DNA of 64,000 nt. Origin: Acetobacteroides hydrogenigenes. Lineage in GTDB: Bacteria > Bacteroidota > Bacteroidia > Bacteroidales > ZOR0009. Made by a program: the position numbers and the translations under genes. Positions 36,781 to 46,578 of the stretch are shown here, piece after piece. The notes under the pieces are model-generated. The model saw nothing but the letters and a program-made list of their open reading frames with translations. It was not told where the DNA came from and did no database searches. The stretch is taken from NCBI RefSeq assembly GCF_004340205.1, contig NZ_SLWB01000001.1, forward strand, positions 1 to 64,000, written 5' to 3'. Every line of letters starts with the position of its first letter. The first letter of the stretch is position 1.

Positions 36781-37908
36781 CTACTTTTTTGCCTTCGAAA
36801 GCTTGCGCAGCCATTTTTCGTACTTTGGGTATAGCTCCTGTGGCCAATCGCCATACCATCCATATCCAGTTCTACGCTCGTAGCCTATTTCGGAGATGTC
36901 GTACTTTTTCACTCCATCTCTGTCGCAGACAAACGGACGCATATCATCAAGATTATAGAAGCGAGCCCATATAGGAGCAGCAAGTGAGTCGTCAACCAAG
37001 CGGCGGTCGCGCTTGCCCTCCGAGTTTGTAAAGGTTTCGAGCTTCTTACCGGTAATTTTAGCCCTATCAAACCATGCCATTGCACTCTTTACAGCCCTAA
37101 TAATTTCGGGAGAAGGATTGGAAATGTTCATAAGCAACTTGGTAATCTCGGCCGATTCCAGCCCCGAAAATGAAGGAAGCTCGTAGGCACGTGCCTTTGC
37201 AGGTTTCAACGTTTTTTCGTCGTGCTGGGCGCACCATACGGTAGGAGTGCCATCCACAACTATTTGAGTTTTAAGAATGCAGTCAACACCTTTATCAAAC
37301 ATCTTTCGTGCGATGCTCGCATCGGATTCCGTTGTTATCTGTTCGAATAGAGCATCCCTGTCTGCCAACTTCTTTAAAAGGATCATAACGTTAACCATTG
37401 CATTATCGTTGTAGGTGATATGAGTATAATACCCCTTCCGGTCATAAAACTGAGGCCATCCACCATTCGACAGCTGCATCTTTTGAAGGAATTTAAAACC
37501 CTTTGCAAAGGCTTCGCGGTATGCAGGATGCTTGGTTACGTTGTATATTCTTGCTAGGAAAGCCAGTTCGGTAGTGGTTGCACCATTATCGATGGTGGCA
37601 TCTTGGGTTAGCTCCTTTTCATCTTCTATGGCAGCTTCTTGAGGGATGCTAAGAGAATCGGACATTCGGACATTCTTGGGCCATCCACCACAACTACGCT
37701 GGTAAAGCAGTATGTTGTGGGCAATACACTCGGCCTCCTTGCTGCCGAACCATTCTACCGGTTTTTCCTTCACAAAGCTACGCCATTCACGCGCCATTTT
37801 AGGGGTGTTATGAGTGTCTTTTTGTGCAACAGCCGGAGCAATTGCTACTAAGCAAGCGCTAATTATAATTGCAGTCCTGGTTAAATAGATATTTTTAAAT
37901 CTCAGCAT
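36781..37908 (-). CDS. pectate lyase, family PL10
   Basis: Cleaves homogalacturonan by beta-elimination. I place the start at 37908, where a signal peptide begins (MLRFKNIYLTRTAIIISACL, ending AVAQ); an in-frame ATG at 38031 would add 41 residues without signal character. The 375-aa protein has the PL10 features NILLYQRSCGGWPKN (near 75), TIDNGATTTELAFLARIY (near 105), GGWPQFYDRKGYYTHITYND and GYGWYGDWPQELYP near the C-terminus. It starts a two-gene transcript with GH105. A -7 element lies at 38112-38119. Confidence 0.92.
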   Translation of the reverse strand: MLRFKNIYLTRTAIIISACLVAIAPAVAQKDTHNTPKMAREWRSFVKEKPVEWFGSKEAECIAHNILLYQRSCGGWPKNVRMSDSLSIPQEAAIEDEKELTQDATIDNGATTTELAFLARIYNVTKHPAYREAFAKGFKFLQKMQLSNGGWPQFYDRKGYYTHITYNDNAMVNVMILLKKLADRDALFEQITTESDASIARKMFDKGVDCILKTQIVVDGTPTVWCAQHDEKTLKPAKARAYELPSFSGLESAEITKLLMNISNPSPEIIRAVKSAMAWFDRAKITGKKLETFTNSEGKRDRRLVDDSLAAPIWARFYNLDDMRPFVCDRDGVKKYDISEIGYERRTGYGWYGDWPQELYPKYEKWLRKLSKAKK

Positions 37909-38111
37909 CGCTATTCTCTTTATAAGATTTCTGCGGATAGTCATTTCAAAGGAATTCCCTTCGAAGCAGGCTCCTGCATATGATGCGAATATCTTACATT
38001 TCGGTCTTCCTAAAGCATCATTTTTTCCCAATCTGCGAGGGTAAACGTAACACCATCATCTCCTTTTGCCCGTTTGAGGGAGCCATTACCGTGTTGTATA
38101 CACCTGTTTGT

Positions 38112-38119
38112 CAAAAGTA
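38112..38119 (-). promoter_or_regulatory. -7 element upstream of the PL10 gene
   Basis: Minus strand TACTTTTG, about 200 bp before the PL10 start. A TTG lies only 15 bp further upstream, shorter than the usual 19-21, so an activator may be required. That would fit control by the neighbouring hybrid two-component regulator. Confidence 0.4.
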
Positions 38120-38154
38120 AGGCTGCAGATCACTCAATCTACAGACCTAATCTT

Positions 38155-41100
38155 CTACTCCTTTTTGTCGTTTTTAATTTTTTCGAGATAGCTCGATGGA
38201 CTCATGCCGTACACATCCTTAAAGCATTTTCTGAAGTGAGCTATATCCCTAAAGCCAACAGCATAAACCACCTCCGATATGGTGATCTTATTCTGCTCTA
38301 ACAGTTGAGCGGCTCTACGTAGGCGGATGTCTCTTATAAACTCTTTTACGGTCATGTTGGTAAGAGCCTCAAGCTTGCGGTATAGCTGCATTCTGCTAAC
38401 ACCAACTTCCGAAGAAAACAGTTCAATGTCGAGATCAGGCTCAGCCATATACTTTTCCACCACCTCTACTGCTTTTCTCAGGAATCGTTCGTCGGGCGAA
38501 GTAATTGAGATATTGGTAGGCTGTAGCAGAATTTCTGTTTTTAGTTTATCGCGTAGCTTATTACGAAGCAGCAGCAGGTTGTCTATTTTGACGTTAAGTA
38601 TTTTAACATCGAATGGTTTTGTGATATAGTCGTCGGCACCTGCAATAAGGCCGTTCATCTCCGATTCCTTAGAGTTAGCAGCGGTTAGCAGCACCACCGG
38701 AATATGGGAGGTTCGCTCGTCTTTCTTTAGCTTTCTACAAAGCTCCTGTCCATCCATTACAGGCATAATCACATCCGAAAGCACCACCTCTGGAATGTAC
38801 TTAGCAGCTATATCAAAGCCTACCTTTCCATTCTCAGCTTCCAAAACGGTAAATTCGTGCTTAAAATGCTCGCGGATAAAGGCTCTAATATCAGAGTTGT
38901 CGTCTACTACCAAAAGGTACTTTGCCGATGCAGCAACCATCTCCTGATCCTCTCCGAGTCGGACTGATGCTTCCTCGCCTTCGACACCCTTACGAACTTC
39001 ATAATCCTCAAGTATCGGGAATCGTACGGTAAAGGTGGTCCCTTCGCCCATCTCGCTCTGCACATCTATATCGCCATGCAGAAGCTTAACAAACTCCTTT
39101 ACTATAGACAATCCAATGCCTGTTCCGGTAACTCCTTTTGAGTTTGCGGCCTGAAAGAAGCGATTGAAAATATTGTCTATGCTATTATTGGGTATTCCCA
39201 TTCCTGTATCGGATACCGATATTTCGTAGCAGCTTTTTGTGCCAACATCTTCAAACGTGTAGGAATCCTTAAGCAGCAGGCTTAGCCGAACCTCGCCACC
39301 CTGCTTCGTAAACTTGAAAGCGTTAGACAAAAGATTATTCACAATTTTTGCCATTTTGTCGGCATCCATCCAAATGTTAATCTCCTTTTCGGGGAAATCA
39401 ACCACAAAGCGAATACCCTTTTCTGCCGACATAAAGTTGAATGGCTGTACTACACCCTCAAGGAATCGTACCAAATCCCCCTTGTCATAATCGACATTAA
39501 GCTTACCCGTCTCCAACTTCTTAAAATCTAGAATCTGATTTACAAGTTTCATCAGGAGCTGGGCATTATTTCGTACCATGTTAAGTAGCGCCCTATCGCC
39601 ATCGCTCAACGATGGATTCTCCATAACCTTCTCTACTGGACCAACAATAAGGGTTAGAGGGGTTCGTATCTCGTGCGAAACATTCGTAAAAAACTGCTGC
39701 TTCATGGTATCTATTTCGTGCAGTTTTTTGGCTTTTGCCTTCTCGAATATGAGCTTATTGCGAAGATTGGCCCTATTGGTTAGGAACTGAATAACGAGGA
39801 TGACAACGGCAATGAATACGAGTAGCATTAATCCACGAAACCAAATTGTCCCCCAAAACGGTGGTCGTATTTTAACGGTCAAAACAGCGCCCTCTTCGTT
39901 CCAAAGCCCATCGGAGTTAGAGCCTTTAACTCTAAACTTGTAGGTACCAGGGGCAAGATTCGAGTAGGTTACCGAGGTGGCATTTCGGGCATCAACCCAA
40001 CGATCTTCGAGCCCTTCGAGCTTGTAAGAGTACCGATTCTTATTGGCCTTAGCATAGTTTAGGGCCGCGTAGTCGAAGGTAATCATGTTTTGGCTATGCC
40101 TAAGCGTTACCTCTTTGGTGGTGCAAATACGCTTATAGTTTGCTCCATCGTCGGTTTCAATCTTTAGAGGCTCGTTGAATATGCTGACGTTAGTAATTAC
40201 AATGGGAGGTCGATAGCTGTTGGGCTTTACCTGCTTTGGATTAAAGATGTTGAATCCGTTTATGCCTCCAAAAAGGAGCTCGCCGCTTCGTGTTTTGGCA
40301 AACGCTCCATAGTTAAACTGGTTGTTCTGCAAACCGTCAACCCGATAGTAGTTCATAAACTTGTGGCTGGCCTGATCGTAGCGCGAAAGTCCATTGGAGG
40401 TGCTCACCCAAAGTCCGCCTACACCATCATCGACTATGGAATAGGTGAAGTCGTTTGCAAGACCTTCGGCTTCGGTTAAAAATCCTTTTACGCCTTTCTT
40501 CTTGTCGAAAATGGCAAGTCCATGCCCTTGAGTAGCCAGCATAAAGGTATTGTCCGAAAGCTTAAAAAAATCTCGAACAACCTCGTTGACAATGCGCTTT
40601 GTACCAGTTGTAGGGTTGTATATTGCCAAATAGTCGTTCGATCCGAACCAAATATCTCCGGTCGAATCTTCGCCAATCCAGTTAACCTGCTTATTCCCGA
40701 TAATATCGCCTCTAGAGATAAAGCTATCCGATACCGGATCGTAGAGGTCTATGCCTTTATACGACCCAACCCAAATACGCTTTCTACTATCCATAAAGGT
40801 TATCCACACCCTATTATCGCTTAATCCACCTGCTTTACCGGGAGTTGCAACGTAGGATTTTAGCACCCTTTTAGAGCTGACATTTACAACGCTAATGCCA
40901 CCCATGTAGGTCGATACCCAAACATTTCCGCGCTCATCGGGCATAAACCATTTTATACAATCCGACTTTAAGCCGCTGTTCTTTTTGGCAATAGACGAAA
41001 ATCTTCCGGTTTTTCTGTTTAGGATATTGATGCCCCCACTCTCTGTTCCTAACCAAACTTCGTCGTTGCCCGATGGCCAAATGGCGTATATTTCGTTATC

Positions 41101-42180
41101 GTTCAGCCCATCGGCCTTAGAGTTAGACATAGAGTAGTGCTTAAAGTACTTCTTCTCGTCGATTAGGTAGCTAACCCCTCCCCGTGTGCCTACCCACAGG
41201 TCGCCTTTGGCATCAACAAAAAGGCTAAGAATGGAGCTCTGCCCCAGACTTGTTTGCTCTTCGTCCTCGTGGCCATAGTAGGTAAACTGTTTGGTTAATG
41301 TGCTGTAGGAATATAGCCCAGCTCGGGTTCCAAACCAGTAATCGCCATTCTTATCCTGAGTTATTGCCTTAACGGTTTGCGATCGATCCTGACTTGGATA
41401 GGGGGCAAATTTGCTGACACTTTTATAGTCGGCATTAACGTAGTACACGCCGCTATTGTAGGTTCCAACCCATATTTTTCGGTACGAATCGGCATATAAC
41501 GACCAAACTTCGTCGGTAAGGTACGACTTTGCACCAGCGCTTACCCTTGTAAGACGCCTATTGAGGGGATTGTAGGTAAGCAATCCTCTATCTGTTCCTA
41601 CCCATATAATCCCACGATGGTCGATTAGGATTTTTTTTATGTGTCCTACTGCAAACTGCGAATTCTTGAACTTTATAAAGGTTGCCTTAAGCCCATCCTC
41701 CGATTGTACTAGCTTATACAAACCACTATCGCATCCTAACCAGATATTTCCATCCTTATCCGACCTTATTGAGTTTACAGATATTCCATCAAGCCCCTTT
41801 ATGGTAACCGGCTCAAACTCTTCAACCCCATTTCGTAGCCTGTAAAGTCCACCCTTCTCTACGCCTACCCAAATAGCACCATCTTTATCCTGAAAGATAT
41901 CGCGGATTAGCCCATCTGTAGGGTTAGTTCTACCCTTTGCCTTCATTTTAATTTGCTTAAAACGCTGCCCATCGAAGCGGTTTAAGCCATGGCTTGTTCC
42001 TATCCAAATCCAGCCATCGCGATCCTGAAAGATGGATTGAACCTGGTTGTTAGAAAGCCCCTGCTCTTGAGAGAAGTTGTCGAACCGATACTGCGAATTT
42101 CCTCCTGCCTGTGTACCGGTGCTGGCCAACACCAAGGCAAGGAGGATGCTTATACTAAAAAGTCTTGCAAGCAATTTCAT
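38155..42180 (-). CDS. hybrid two-component sensor/AraC-type regulator (HTCS) of the pectin locus
   Basis: A single polypeptide of about 1341 aa that senses a glycan fragment in the periplasm and activates the locus. Signal peptide (start MKLLARLFSI at 42180; an ATG at 42189 adds three residues). Two seven-bladed two-component-regulator propellers follow, seen as repeated [IV]W[IV]GT.xGL units (about 30-690), then the Y_Y_Y domain (about 700-780) and one membrane helix (near 790-810). Next come HisKA with phospho-His in FFTNVSHEIRTPLT (near 835) and HATPase_c (NNLLSNAFKF, DTGMGIP, GTGIGLSIV). The receiver has its phospho-Asp in VVLSDVIMPVMDG (near 1135), and an AraC-type HTH lies at about 1240-1335. 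All signalling residues are present. It is the most upstream gene of the locus. Confidence 0.97.
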   Translation of the reverse strand: MKLLARLFSISILLALVLASTGTQAGGNSQYRFDNFSQEQGLSNNQVQSIFQDRDGWIWIGTSHGLNRFDGQRFKQIKMKAKGRTNPTDGLIRDIFQDKDGAIWVGVEKGGLYRLRNGVEEFEPVTIKGLDGISVNSIRSDKDGNIWLGCDSGLYKLVQSEDGLKATFIKFKNSQFAVGHIKKILIDHRGIIWVGTDRGLLTYNPLNRRLTRVSAGAKSYLTDEVWSLYADSYRKIWVGTYNSGVYYVNADYKSVSKFAPYPSQDRSQTVKAITQDKNGDYWFGTRAGLYSYSTLTKQFTYYGHEDEEQTSLGQSSILSLFVDAKGDLWVGTRGGVSYLIDEKKYFKHYSMSNSKADGLNDNEIYAIWPSGNDEVWLGTESGGINILNRKTGRFSSIAKKNSGLKSDCIKWFMPDERGNVWVSTYMGGISVVNVSSKRVLKSYVATPGKAGGLSDNRVWITFMDSRKRIWVGSYKGIDLYDPVSDSFISRGDIIGNKQVNWIGEDSTGDIWFGSNDYLAIYNPTTGTKRIVNEVVRDFFKLSDNTFMLATQGHGLAIFDKKKGVKGFLTEAEGLANDFTYSIVDDGVGGLWVSTSNGLSRYDQASHKFMNYYRVDGLQNNQFNYGAFAKTRSGELLFGGINGFNIFNPKQVKPNSYRPPIVITNVSIFNEPLKIETDDGANYKRICTTKEVTLRHSQNMITFDYAALNYAKANKNRYSYKLEGLEDRWVDARNATSVTYSNLAPGTYKFRVKGSNSDGLWNEEGAVLTVKIRPPFWGTIWFRGLMLLVFIAVVILVIQFLTNRANLRNKLIFEKAKAKKLHEIDTMKQQFFTNVSHEIRTPLTLIVGPVEKVMENPSLSDGDRALLNMVRNNAQLLMKLVNQILDFKKLETGKLNVDYDKGDLVRFLEGVVQPFNFMSAEKGIRFVVDFPEKEINIWMDADKMAKIVNNLLSNAFKFTKQGGEVRLSLLLKDSYTFEDVGTKSCYEISVSDTGMGIPNNSIDNIFNRFFQAANSKGVTGTGIGLSIVKEFVKLLHGDIDVQSEMGEGTTFTVRFPILEDYEVRKGVEGEEASVRLGEDQEMVAASAKYLLVVDDNSDIRAFIREHFKHEFTVLEAENGKVGFDIAAKYIPEVVLSDVIMPVMDGQELCRKLKKDERTSHIPVVLLTAANSKESEMNGLIAGADDYITKPFDVKILNVKIDNLLLLRNKLRDKLKTEILLQPTNISITSPDERFLRKAVEVVEKYMAEPDLDIELFSSEVGVSRMQLYRKLEALTNMTVKEFIRDIRLRRAAQLLEQNKITISEVVYAVGFRDIAHFRKCFKDVYGMSPSSYLEKIKNDKKE

Positions 42181-42448
42181 ACATTCCAAATATGAGTTGT
42201 AAAGCTAGCGAATATTACCTGCAAAAGAATAATTTAAAATCACAATCCACAGTGGTATTCTTCCCTTTTTTAGATAAAATCACCTTGAAAGAGTCGGCTG
42301 CATTAGTTGTTTTGCAGCTCATTACATAAGGAGGCGTATATACTACATGCCCAGAATGGGTAGAGGCTACTTTGATGTTGAAGAAAAAGGATTGTTGGAC
42401 CTTCCGAATTTGAGCAATAGCGAGAGCAACTTGGATATTTCCTGCATA

Positions 42449-42478
42449 AAAAAAGCGCCCCTTTATGGAGCGCTTTTC
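42449..42478 (-). terminator. terminator after argF
   Basis: Stem AAAAGCGC with GCGCTTTT, extended by CC/GG pairs, around a short loop, followed on the minus strand by seven U. It lies 22 bp past the argF stop. A canonical Rho-independent terminator. Between it and the HTCS start (42181-42448) I see no gene. Confidence 0.85.
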
Positions 42479-42500
42479 TATACTATCTAATAAGGTTTTC

Positions 42501-43502
42501 TTAGTTACCCAATGTAGCAACCATTACGGCCTTGATGGTGTGAACGCGGTTCTCTGCCTCGTCGAATACGATTGAAAGTGGAGACTCGAATACCTCTTCG
42601 GTTACTTCCATTTCGGCAAGACCGAACTTTTGGTACATTTCTTCACCTACAACAGTTTCGCGGTTGTGGAATGCTGGTAGGCAGTGCATGAACTTCACGT
42701 TAGGGTTACCGGTAGCACGGATAACGTCCATGTTGATTTGGTAAGGTTTAAGAAGCTTAACGCGCTCTTCCCATACCTCTGCAGGCTCACCCATCGATAC
42801 CCAAACATCGGTGTAAACGAAGTCGCAGCCTTTAGCACCTTCTTTTACATCTTCGGTAAGGGTAATCTTAGCGCCAGTTTCCTTAGCAATCTCGCGGCAT
42901 TTAGCAACGAGCTCCTCCTCTGGCCAGCATTGCTTTGGAGCAACGGCACGGAAATCCATACCCATCTTAGCAGCACCTACCATTAGTGAGTTGCCCATGT
43001 TGTTGCGGGCATCGCCAAAGTAGGCAAAGGTTACCTTGCTAAGAGGCTTATCGGTATGCTCGCGCATGGTTAGGAAGTCGGCCAAGATTTGAGTTGGGTG
43101 GAACTCGTTGGTAAGACCATTCCATACTGGCACACCCGAATATTCTGCAAGTGTTTCAACAATTTCTTGAGAGTAGCCACGGTACTCGATGCCGTCGTAC
43201 ATACGGCCAAGAACGCGTGCAGTATCTTTCATAGACTCCTTCTTGCCCATTTGCGAGCCAGCAGGGCCTAGGTAGGTTACATGAGCACCTTGATCCATAG
43301 CGCCAACCTCGAATGCGCAGCGGGTACGGGTAGAATCCTTTTCGAAAAGAAGAACTATGTTCTTACCCTTCATGGTTTGCTGTTCGGTTCCTGCGTACTT
43401 TGCCTTCTTAAGGTCTGCAGCTAAATTCAATAGGTAGTCGATTTCCTTTGGGGTGAAATCTAGAAGCTTAAGAAAGCTCCTATTTCGCAAGTTAAAAGCC
43501 AT
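42501..43502 (-). CDS. argF: ornithine carbamoyltransferase
   Basis: Interconverts ornithine plus carbamoyl phosphate with citrulline plus phosphate. The 333-aa protein has the carbamoyl-phosphate motif STRTR (near 57), [10 protein letters not shown] (near 132) and the ornithine-side HCLPAFHN (near 271). Its length and the KKAKYAG-type N-terminus fit the 333-aa ArgF/ArcB group. Carbamate kinase lies directly upstream on the same strand (127-bp gap), so it probably runs in the catabolic direction (ArcB role), splitting citrulline to make carbamoyl phosphate for ATP. An anabolic use cannot be excluded. Confidence 0.96.
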   Translation of the reverse strand: MAFNLRNRSFLKLLDFTPKEIDYLLNLAADLKKAKYAGTEQQTMKGKNIVLLFEKDSTRTRCAFEVGAMDQGAHVTYLGPAGSQMGKKESMKDTARVLGRMYDGIEYRGYSQEIVETLAEYSGVPVWNGLTNEFHPTQILADFLTMREHTDKPLSKVTFAYFGDARNNMGNSLMVGAAKMGMDFRAVAPKQCWPEEELVAKCREIAKETGAKITLTEDVKEGAKGCDFVYTDVWVSMGEPAEVWEERVKLLKPYQINMDVIRATGNPNVKFMHCLPAFHNRETVVGEEMYQKFGLAEMEVTEEVFESPLSIVFDEAENRVHTIKAVMVATLGN

Positions 43503-43629
43503 GTTATTAAATTTTATGGTAGATCGATTTGCCTATGCAAGTAAGCAAATTGTTACGACCTACGCCATTCTACTTGTCATTATTTTTCGTTCCTATAGGC
43601 GTTTGCCTACGAGCCTTTGGCAATGCCGC

Positions 43630-44622
43630 TTAGCAGCTGCAGCCAATTGTTTTATCCTTGGCGTCGTACTCCATGGTAATCTTAGAGCCGTACTTCTTAT
43701 CCTCGAGCTTGGTTGCTTCGGTGATAATGCTCTTTTCGCCGCCCAGCTCAATAAACTTAAGCGCAGCACGAATCTTTGGAGCCATGCTACCTTCGCCAAA
43801 CATGCCCATGTCCAGATACTTCTTGGTATCGTCGTAGTTGAGGAACTCAGCAATTTGCTGGTTAGGCTGCTTGTAGTTGAGGTAGATGTAGGGAACATCG
43901 GTTAGGATGTAGAACTCGTTGGCCTTGATGTTGGAGGCCAGAAGCGCCGATGCCGAGTCCTTGTCGATAACCGCTTCGGCAGCACGAAGGGTGCCCTCCT
44001 CGTCGTAGTACACAGGAATTCCACCACCGCCCGATGCGATTACGATGAAGCCTTGATCGGCCATGCTCTCGATAACCTTTTCGTTAAGGATACCCTTAGG
44101 TGCTGGCGATGGAACCACACGGCGCCATCCGCTGCCGGTGTCCTTTACCTCTTCCTTAAACACCCAGCCCTTGCTTGCAGCCAGCTTGTCGGCATCCTCC
44201 TTAGAGTAGATGCGGCCAACACGCTTGGTAGGATTCGAGAAGGCGGTGTCGTTGATGTCCACCAAAACGGGGGTTACCAGGGTTACCACCTCGCGCTTGA
44301 TGTTGTGCTTGTGCAGCACGTTGCGTAGGGCGCGCTCGATGATGTAGCCAATTGAGCCTTGGGTATCGGCCACGCAAACATCCAGTGGCATTTGGGGTAG
44401 GTTGTACACTTGCTCGCCTGCATCGTTCTGAAGCAGCGCATTGCCTACCTGTGGACCGTTACCATGGCTGATCACCAGGTTGTAGCCCTGGCGAAGTAGG
44501 AATACAATGTTTTCTAGGGTGTCGGTTGCATTTTGTTCTTGCTCTTCGATGGTTCCCTTTTGGTTGCCCCGAAGCAGCGCATTTCCGCCAAGTGCAATCA
44601 CTGCTAGCTTTTTTGTACTCAT
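43630..44622 (-). CDS. arcC: carbamate kinase
   Basis: Transfers phosphate from carbamoyl phosphate to ADP, giving ATP, CO2 and ammonia. The 330-aa amino-acid-kinase-family protein has ALGGNALL (near 9), ISHGNGPQVGNAL (near 50) and the GGGGIPV nucleotide/substrate loop (near 200). It is slightly longer than the typical 310 aa. It is followed by ornithine carbamoyltransferase. No arginine deiminase (arcA) is visible here, so the substrate may be citrulline, or arcA may lie elsewhere. A promoter with near-ideal spacing lies at 44721-44749. Confidence 0.95.
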   Translation of the reverse strand: MSTKKLAVIALGGNALLRGNQKGTIEEQEQNATDTLENIVFLLRQGYNLVISHGNGPQVGNALLQNDAGEQVYNLPQMPLDVCVADTQGSIGYIIERALRNVLHKHNIKREVVTLVTPVLVDINDTAFSNPTKRVGRIYSKEDADKLAASKGWVFKEEVKDTGSGWRRVVPSPAPKGILNEKVIESMADQGFIVIASGGGGIPVYYDEEGTLRAAEAVIDKDSASALLASNIKANEFYILTDVPYIYLNYKQPNQQIAEFLNYDDTKKYLDMGMFGEGSMAPKIRAALKFIELGGEKSIITEATKLEDKKYGSKITMEYDAKDKTIGCSC

Positions 44623-44720
44623 ATATTTTTTCAGTAATAGTTATATAGGTCGTTATTAAGCCGAACAAGCGCCCTACGGAGCGCCAGTTCGAGTGGAGAC
44701 CTACATCATCCACCGAGCGC

Positions 44721-44749
44721 CAAAATTATATTTTTTTAACTTCAAACAA
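44721..44749 (-). promoter_or_regulatory. promoter of arcC-argF
   Basis: Minus strand TTG, 18 bases, TAATTTTG, about 100 bp before the arcC ATG. The remaining 44623-45022 region holds a run of nine G (44939-44947) and the terminator of the ketosynthase gene, and nothing else recognisable. Confidence 0.65.
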
Positions 44750-44963
44750 CAGGCTTTGGAAAATATTTGACGAAAAAAACGTCGATTTTATAGCTAAATA
44801 TCGAAGCAACGGCTATAATTCGATACCAGATGCGGTTTAACGCTCGAAAATTGAAAGGACTAAGGGCGATTTTTCTTCAAATATGCCTATTCGAGATGTT
44901 TTTACATCTTTTTGCAATAAAGGGTTAAAGGGATGGCAGGGGGGGGGTACGAAGGTAGGGGCT

Positions 44964-44996
44964 AAAAAGGTAGAGGATGCACGGGGCATCCTCTAC
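44964..44996 (-). terminator. terminator after the FabH-like gene
   Basis: A perfect 11-bp stem (GTAGAGGATGC with GCATCCTCTAC) and a 5-nt loop, followed on the minus strand by C and five U. It lies 26 bp past the ketosynthase stop. Confidence 0.85.
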
Positions 44997-45022
44997 GTAT
45001 AGGTTTGGCACAGCCTGCTTGG

Positions 45023-46108
45023 CTAGGCCATCTTATAGGCTATGGCGTTGATGTTCATTCCGGCACCAACCGAGGCAATCACGATGGTGTCGCCCTTTTT
45101 GATCTCGTGAGGGGCCAGCTGGCCTCGCAGGATAAGGTCGAGCAGCGTGGGGACGGTTGCCACCGACGAGTTGCCCAACCACGAGATGGTCATTGGCATC
45201 ACCCCTTCGGGGACCTCCATGCCGTAGAGGCTGTAGAGGCGCTCCAGAATGGCATCGTCCATCTTGCCGTTGGCCTGATGGATGAGCACCTTGCTGATGT
45301 CGGAAAGGTGCAGGTTGGCCGTATCGAGGCACGCCTTGATGGCCGTTGGCACGTTCTCGAGGGCGTACATGTAGAGCCTGCGGCCGTTCATGCGAATGTA
45401 GAGGTTGCCCGTCTCGGCGTACTCGGCGGGGTTAAGCGAAGGGCCTGCCTGAAGCATCTTGGAGTAAAGGAAGGTATCGGAGCGGGTTTTGTGGGCCAGC
45501 ATACCTACGGGCTCATCGCTTTCCTGGGCCTCGAGGATTACCGCTGCGGCGCCATCGGCAAAGATCATGCAGTCGCGGTCGTGCGGATCGGACACGCGCG
45601 AGAGGATATCGCCCCCGGCCACCAGAATTCGCTTGGCATCGCCCGAGCGCAGGAAGTAGTTGGCCTGAATCATGGCCTGCACCCATCCGGGGCACCCGAA
45701 GGGAACATCGTGGGCCACCGTAAAGGGGTTCTTGATGCCCAGCTTATGCTTAACGCGGGCCGCAAGACAGGGCACCATGTCTACGCGGTTGCTGCCGTGG
45801 AGCACATCGCCGTAGTTATGGGCCACGATCACGTAGTCGAGCGTTTCGCGGTCGATGCCCGCCGACTCGATGGCCTTCTCGGCCGCCAGGTGCACGATAT
45901 CGGAGGTTACCTGATCGTCGGCGGCGTAGCGGCGCTCGGAAATGGTGGTAATCTCCAAAAACTTTTGGATGACCTCCTGGTTGTCCTTATCGAGCGGCTT
46001 GCCGTTGGTGTCAAAAAAGGTATTCGAAAGGAACTCCTCGTTTTTTACAACTCGTTCGGGGATGTAGCTCCCCGTTCCGGTAATTACGCTGTAGATCGTT
46101 CGGTTCAT
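45023..46108 (-). CDS. 3-oxoacyl-ACP synthase III family protein (FabH-like)
   Basis: A thiolase-fold ketosynthase, 361 aa. The catalytic triad is visible: Cys in VPFGCPGWVQAM (near 121), His in LIHQANGKMDDAI (near 277) and Asn in WLGNSSVATVPT (near 308). The family condenses an acyl-CoA starter with malonyl-ACP. The protein is longer than housekeeping FabH (about 317-335 aa), with an inserted segment near 25-45 (FFDTNGKPLDKDNQEVIQKF). It stands alone rather than beside fabD/fabG/acpP. It could be a second, specialised KAS III for branched or unusual starters rather than the main FabH. Confidence 0.88.
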   Translation of the reverse strand: MNRTIYSVITGTGSYIPERVVKNEEFLSNTFFDTNGKPLDKDNQEVIQKFLEITTISERRYAADDQVTSDIVHLAAEKAIESAGIDRETLDYVIVAHNYGDVLHGSNRVDMVPCLAARVKHKLGIKNPFTVAHDVPFGCPGWVQAMIQANYFLRSGDAKRILVAGGDILSRVSDPHDRDCMIFADGAAAVILEAQESDEPVGMLAHKTRSDTFLYSKMLQAGPSLNPAEYAETGNLYIRMNGRRLYMYALENVPTAIKACLDTANLHLSDISKVLIHQANGKMDDAILERLYSLYGMEVPEGVMPMTISWLGNSSVATVPTLLDLILRGQLAPHEIKKGDTIVIASVGAGMNINAIAYKMA

Positions 46109-46343
46109 ATGGTGATATAAATCTAGTTATATACGGATTGCCGTATCAAAAAAAAGAACCGTTCCCAACTAAAAAGAAGCCCGAAGGCCAGCATTCCAAA
46201 AAAGAGGCCCAAAGGCCGACGGGCGAAGGTAGCGATTTTTCTCTGACAAGCGGTTATGCGATGGCCGATTTGTAGGGAATTTTGCCGTTGGACGCCGATC
46301 GGGAGATGCTACTCTGCGGGCAATAGGCTGCAGTAACAGAGCC

Positions 46344-46370
46344 GACGAAGGCAGGGGCCTTGCCGAACGA
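46344..46370 (+). repeat. REP-like hairpin element, copy 2
   Basis: GACGAAGGCAGGGGCCTTGC, then CGAACGA, near-identical to 10401-10426 and 48911-48938. It lies within the 46109-46578 gap, which otherwise holds a short duplicated segment (46378-46440, about 41-42 bp apart, VQNGFET / GKMGFKR when read on the minus strand) and no gene I can support. Confidence 0.6.
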
Positions 46371-46578
46371 GGTGAACGTTTGAACCCCATTTTGCCTTCC
46401 ACCAACTTGGGGGTGGGCGTTTCAAACCCGTTTTGCACTCGCCAAACGAAGAAATCGTCCGAATTATTAGCAACATTTGATGTTTCACTCAAAAATTCGA
46501 ACAAATCTTATGAATTATTACAAAATCTGCTATTTTAGCATTCGATAAGTTATTTTTAGTTACCTAAAACAACAGCCA

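Noticed and set aside
42215-42520. 101-aa minus-strand ORF overlapping the argF end
   Set aside because: It runs through the argF terminator (42449-42478) and overlaps the argF 3' end in another frame; no family features.
44939-44947. Nine-G tract as a phase-variable switch or G-quadruplex
   Set aside because: It lies beyond the terminator of the ketosynthase gene and far from the arcC promoter; a single G-run does not form a quadruplex by itself, and no gene would be switched.
45005-46120. 371-aa plus-strand ORF antisense to the FabH-like gene
   Set aside because: A shadow of the GC-rich ketosynthase gene; no domain features, His/Gly/Val-rich translation.
46169-46504. 111-aa minus-strand ORF between the ketosynthase and the 154-aa gene
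   Set aside because: Low-complexity, basic composition covering a REP-like element. It does contain a 14-residue near-repeat (VQNGFET/GKMGFKR), noted as a possible array remnant, but not supported as a gene.
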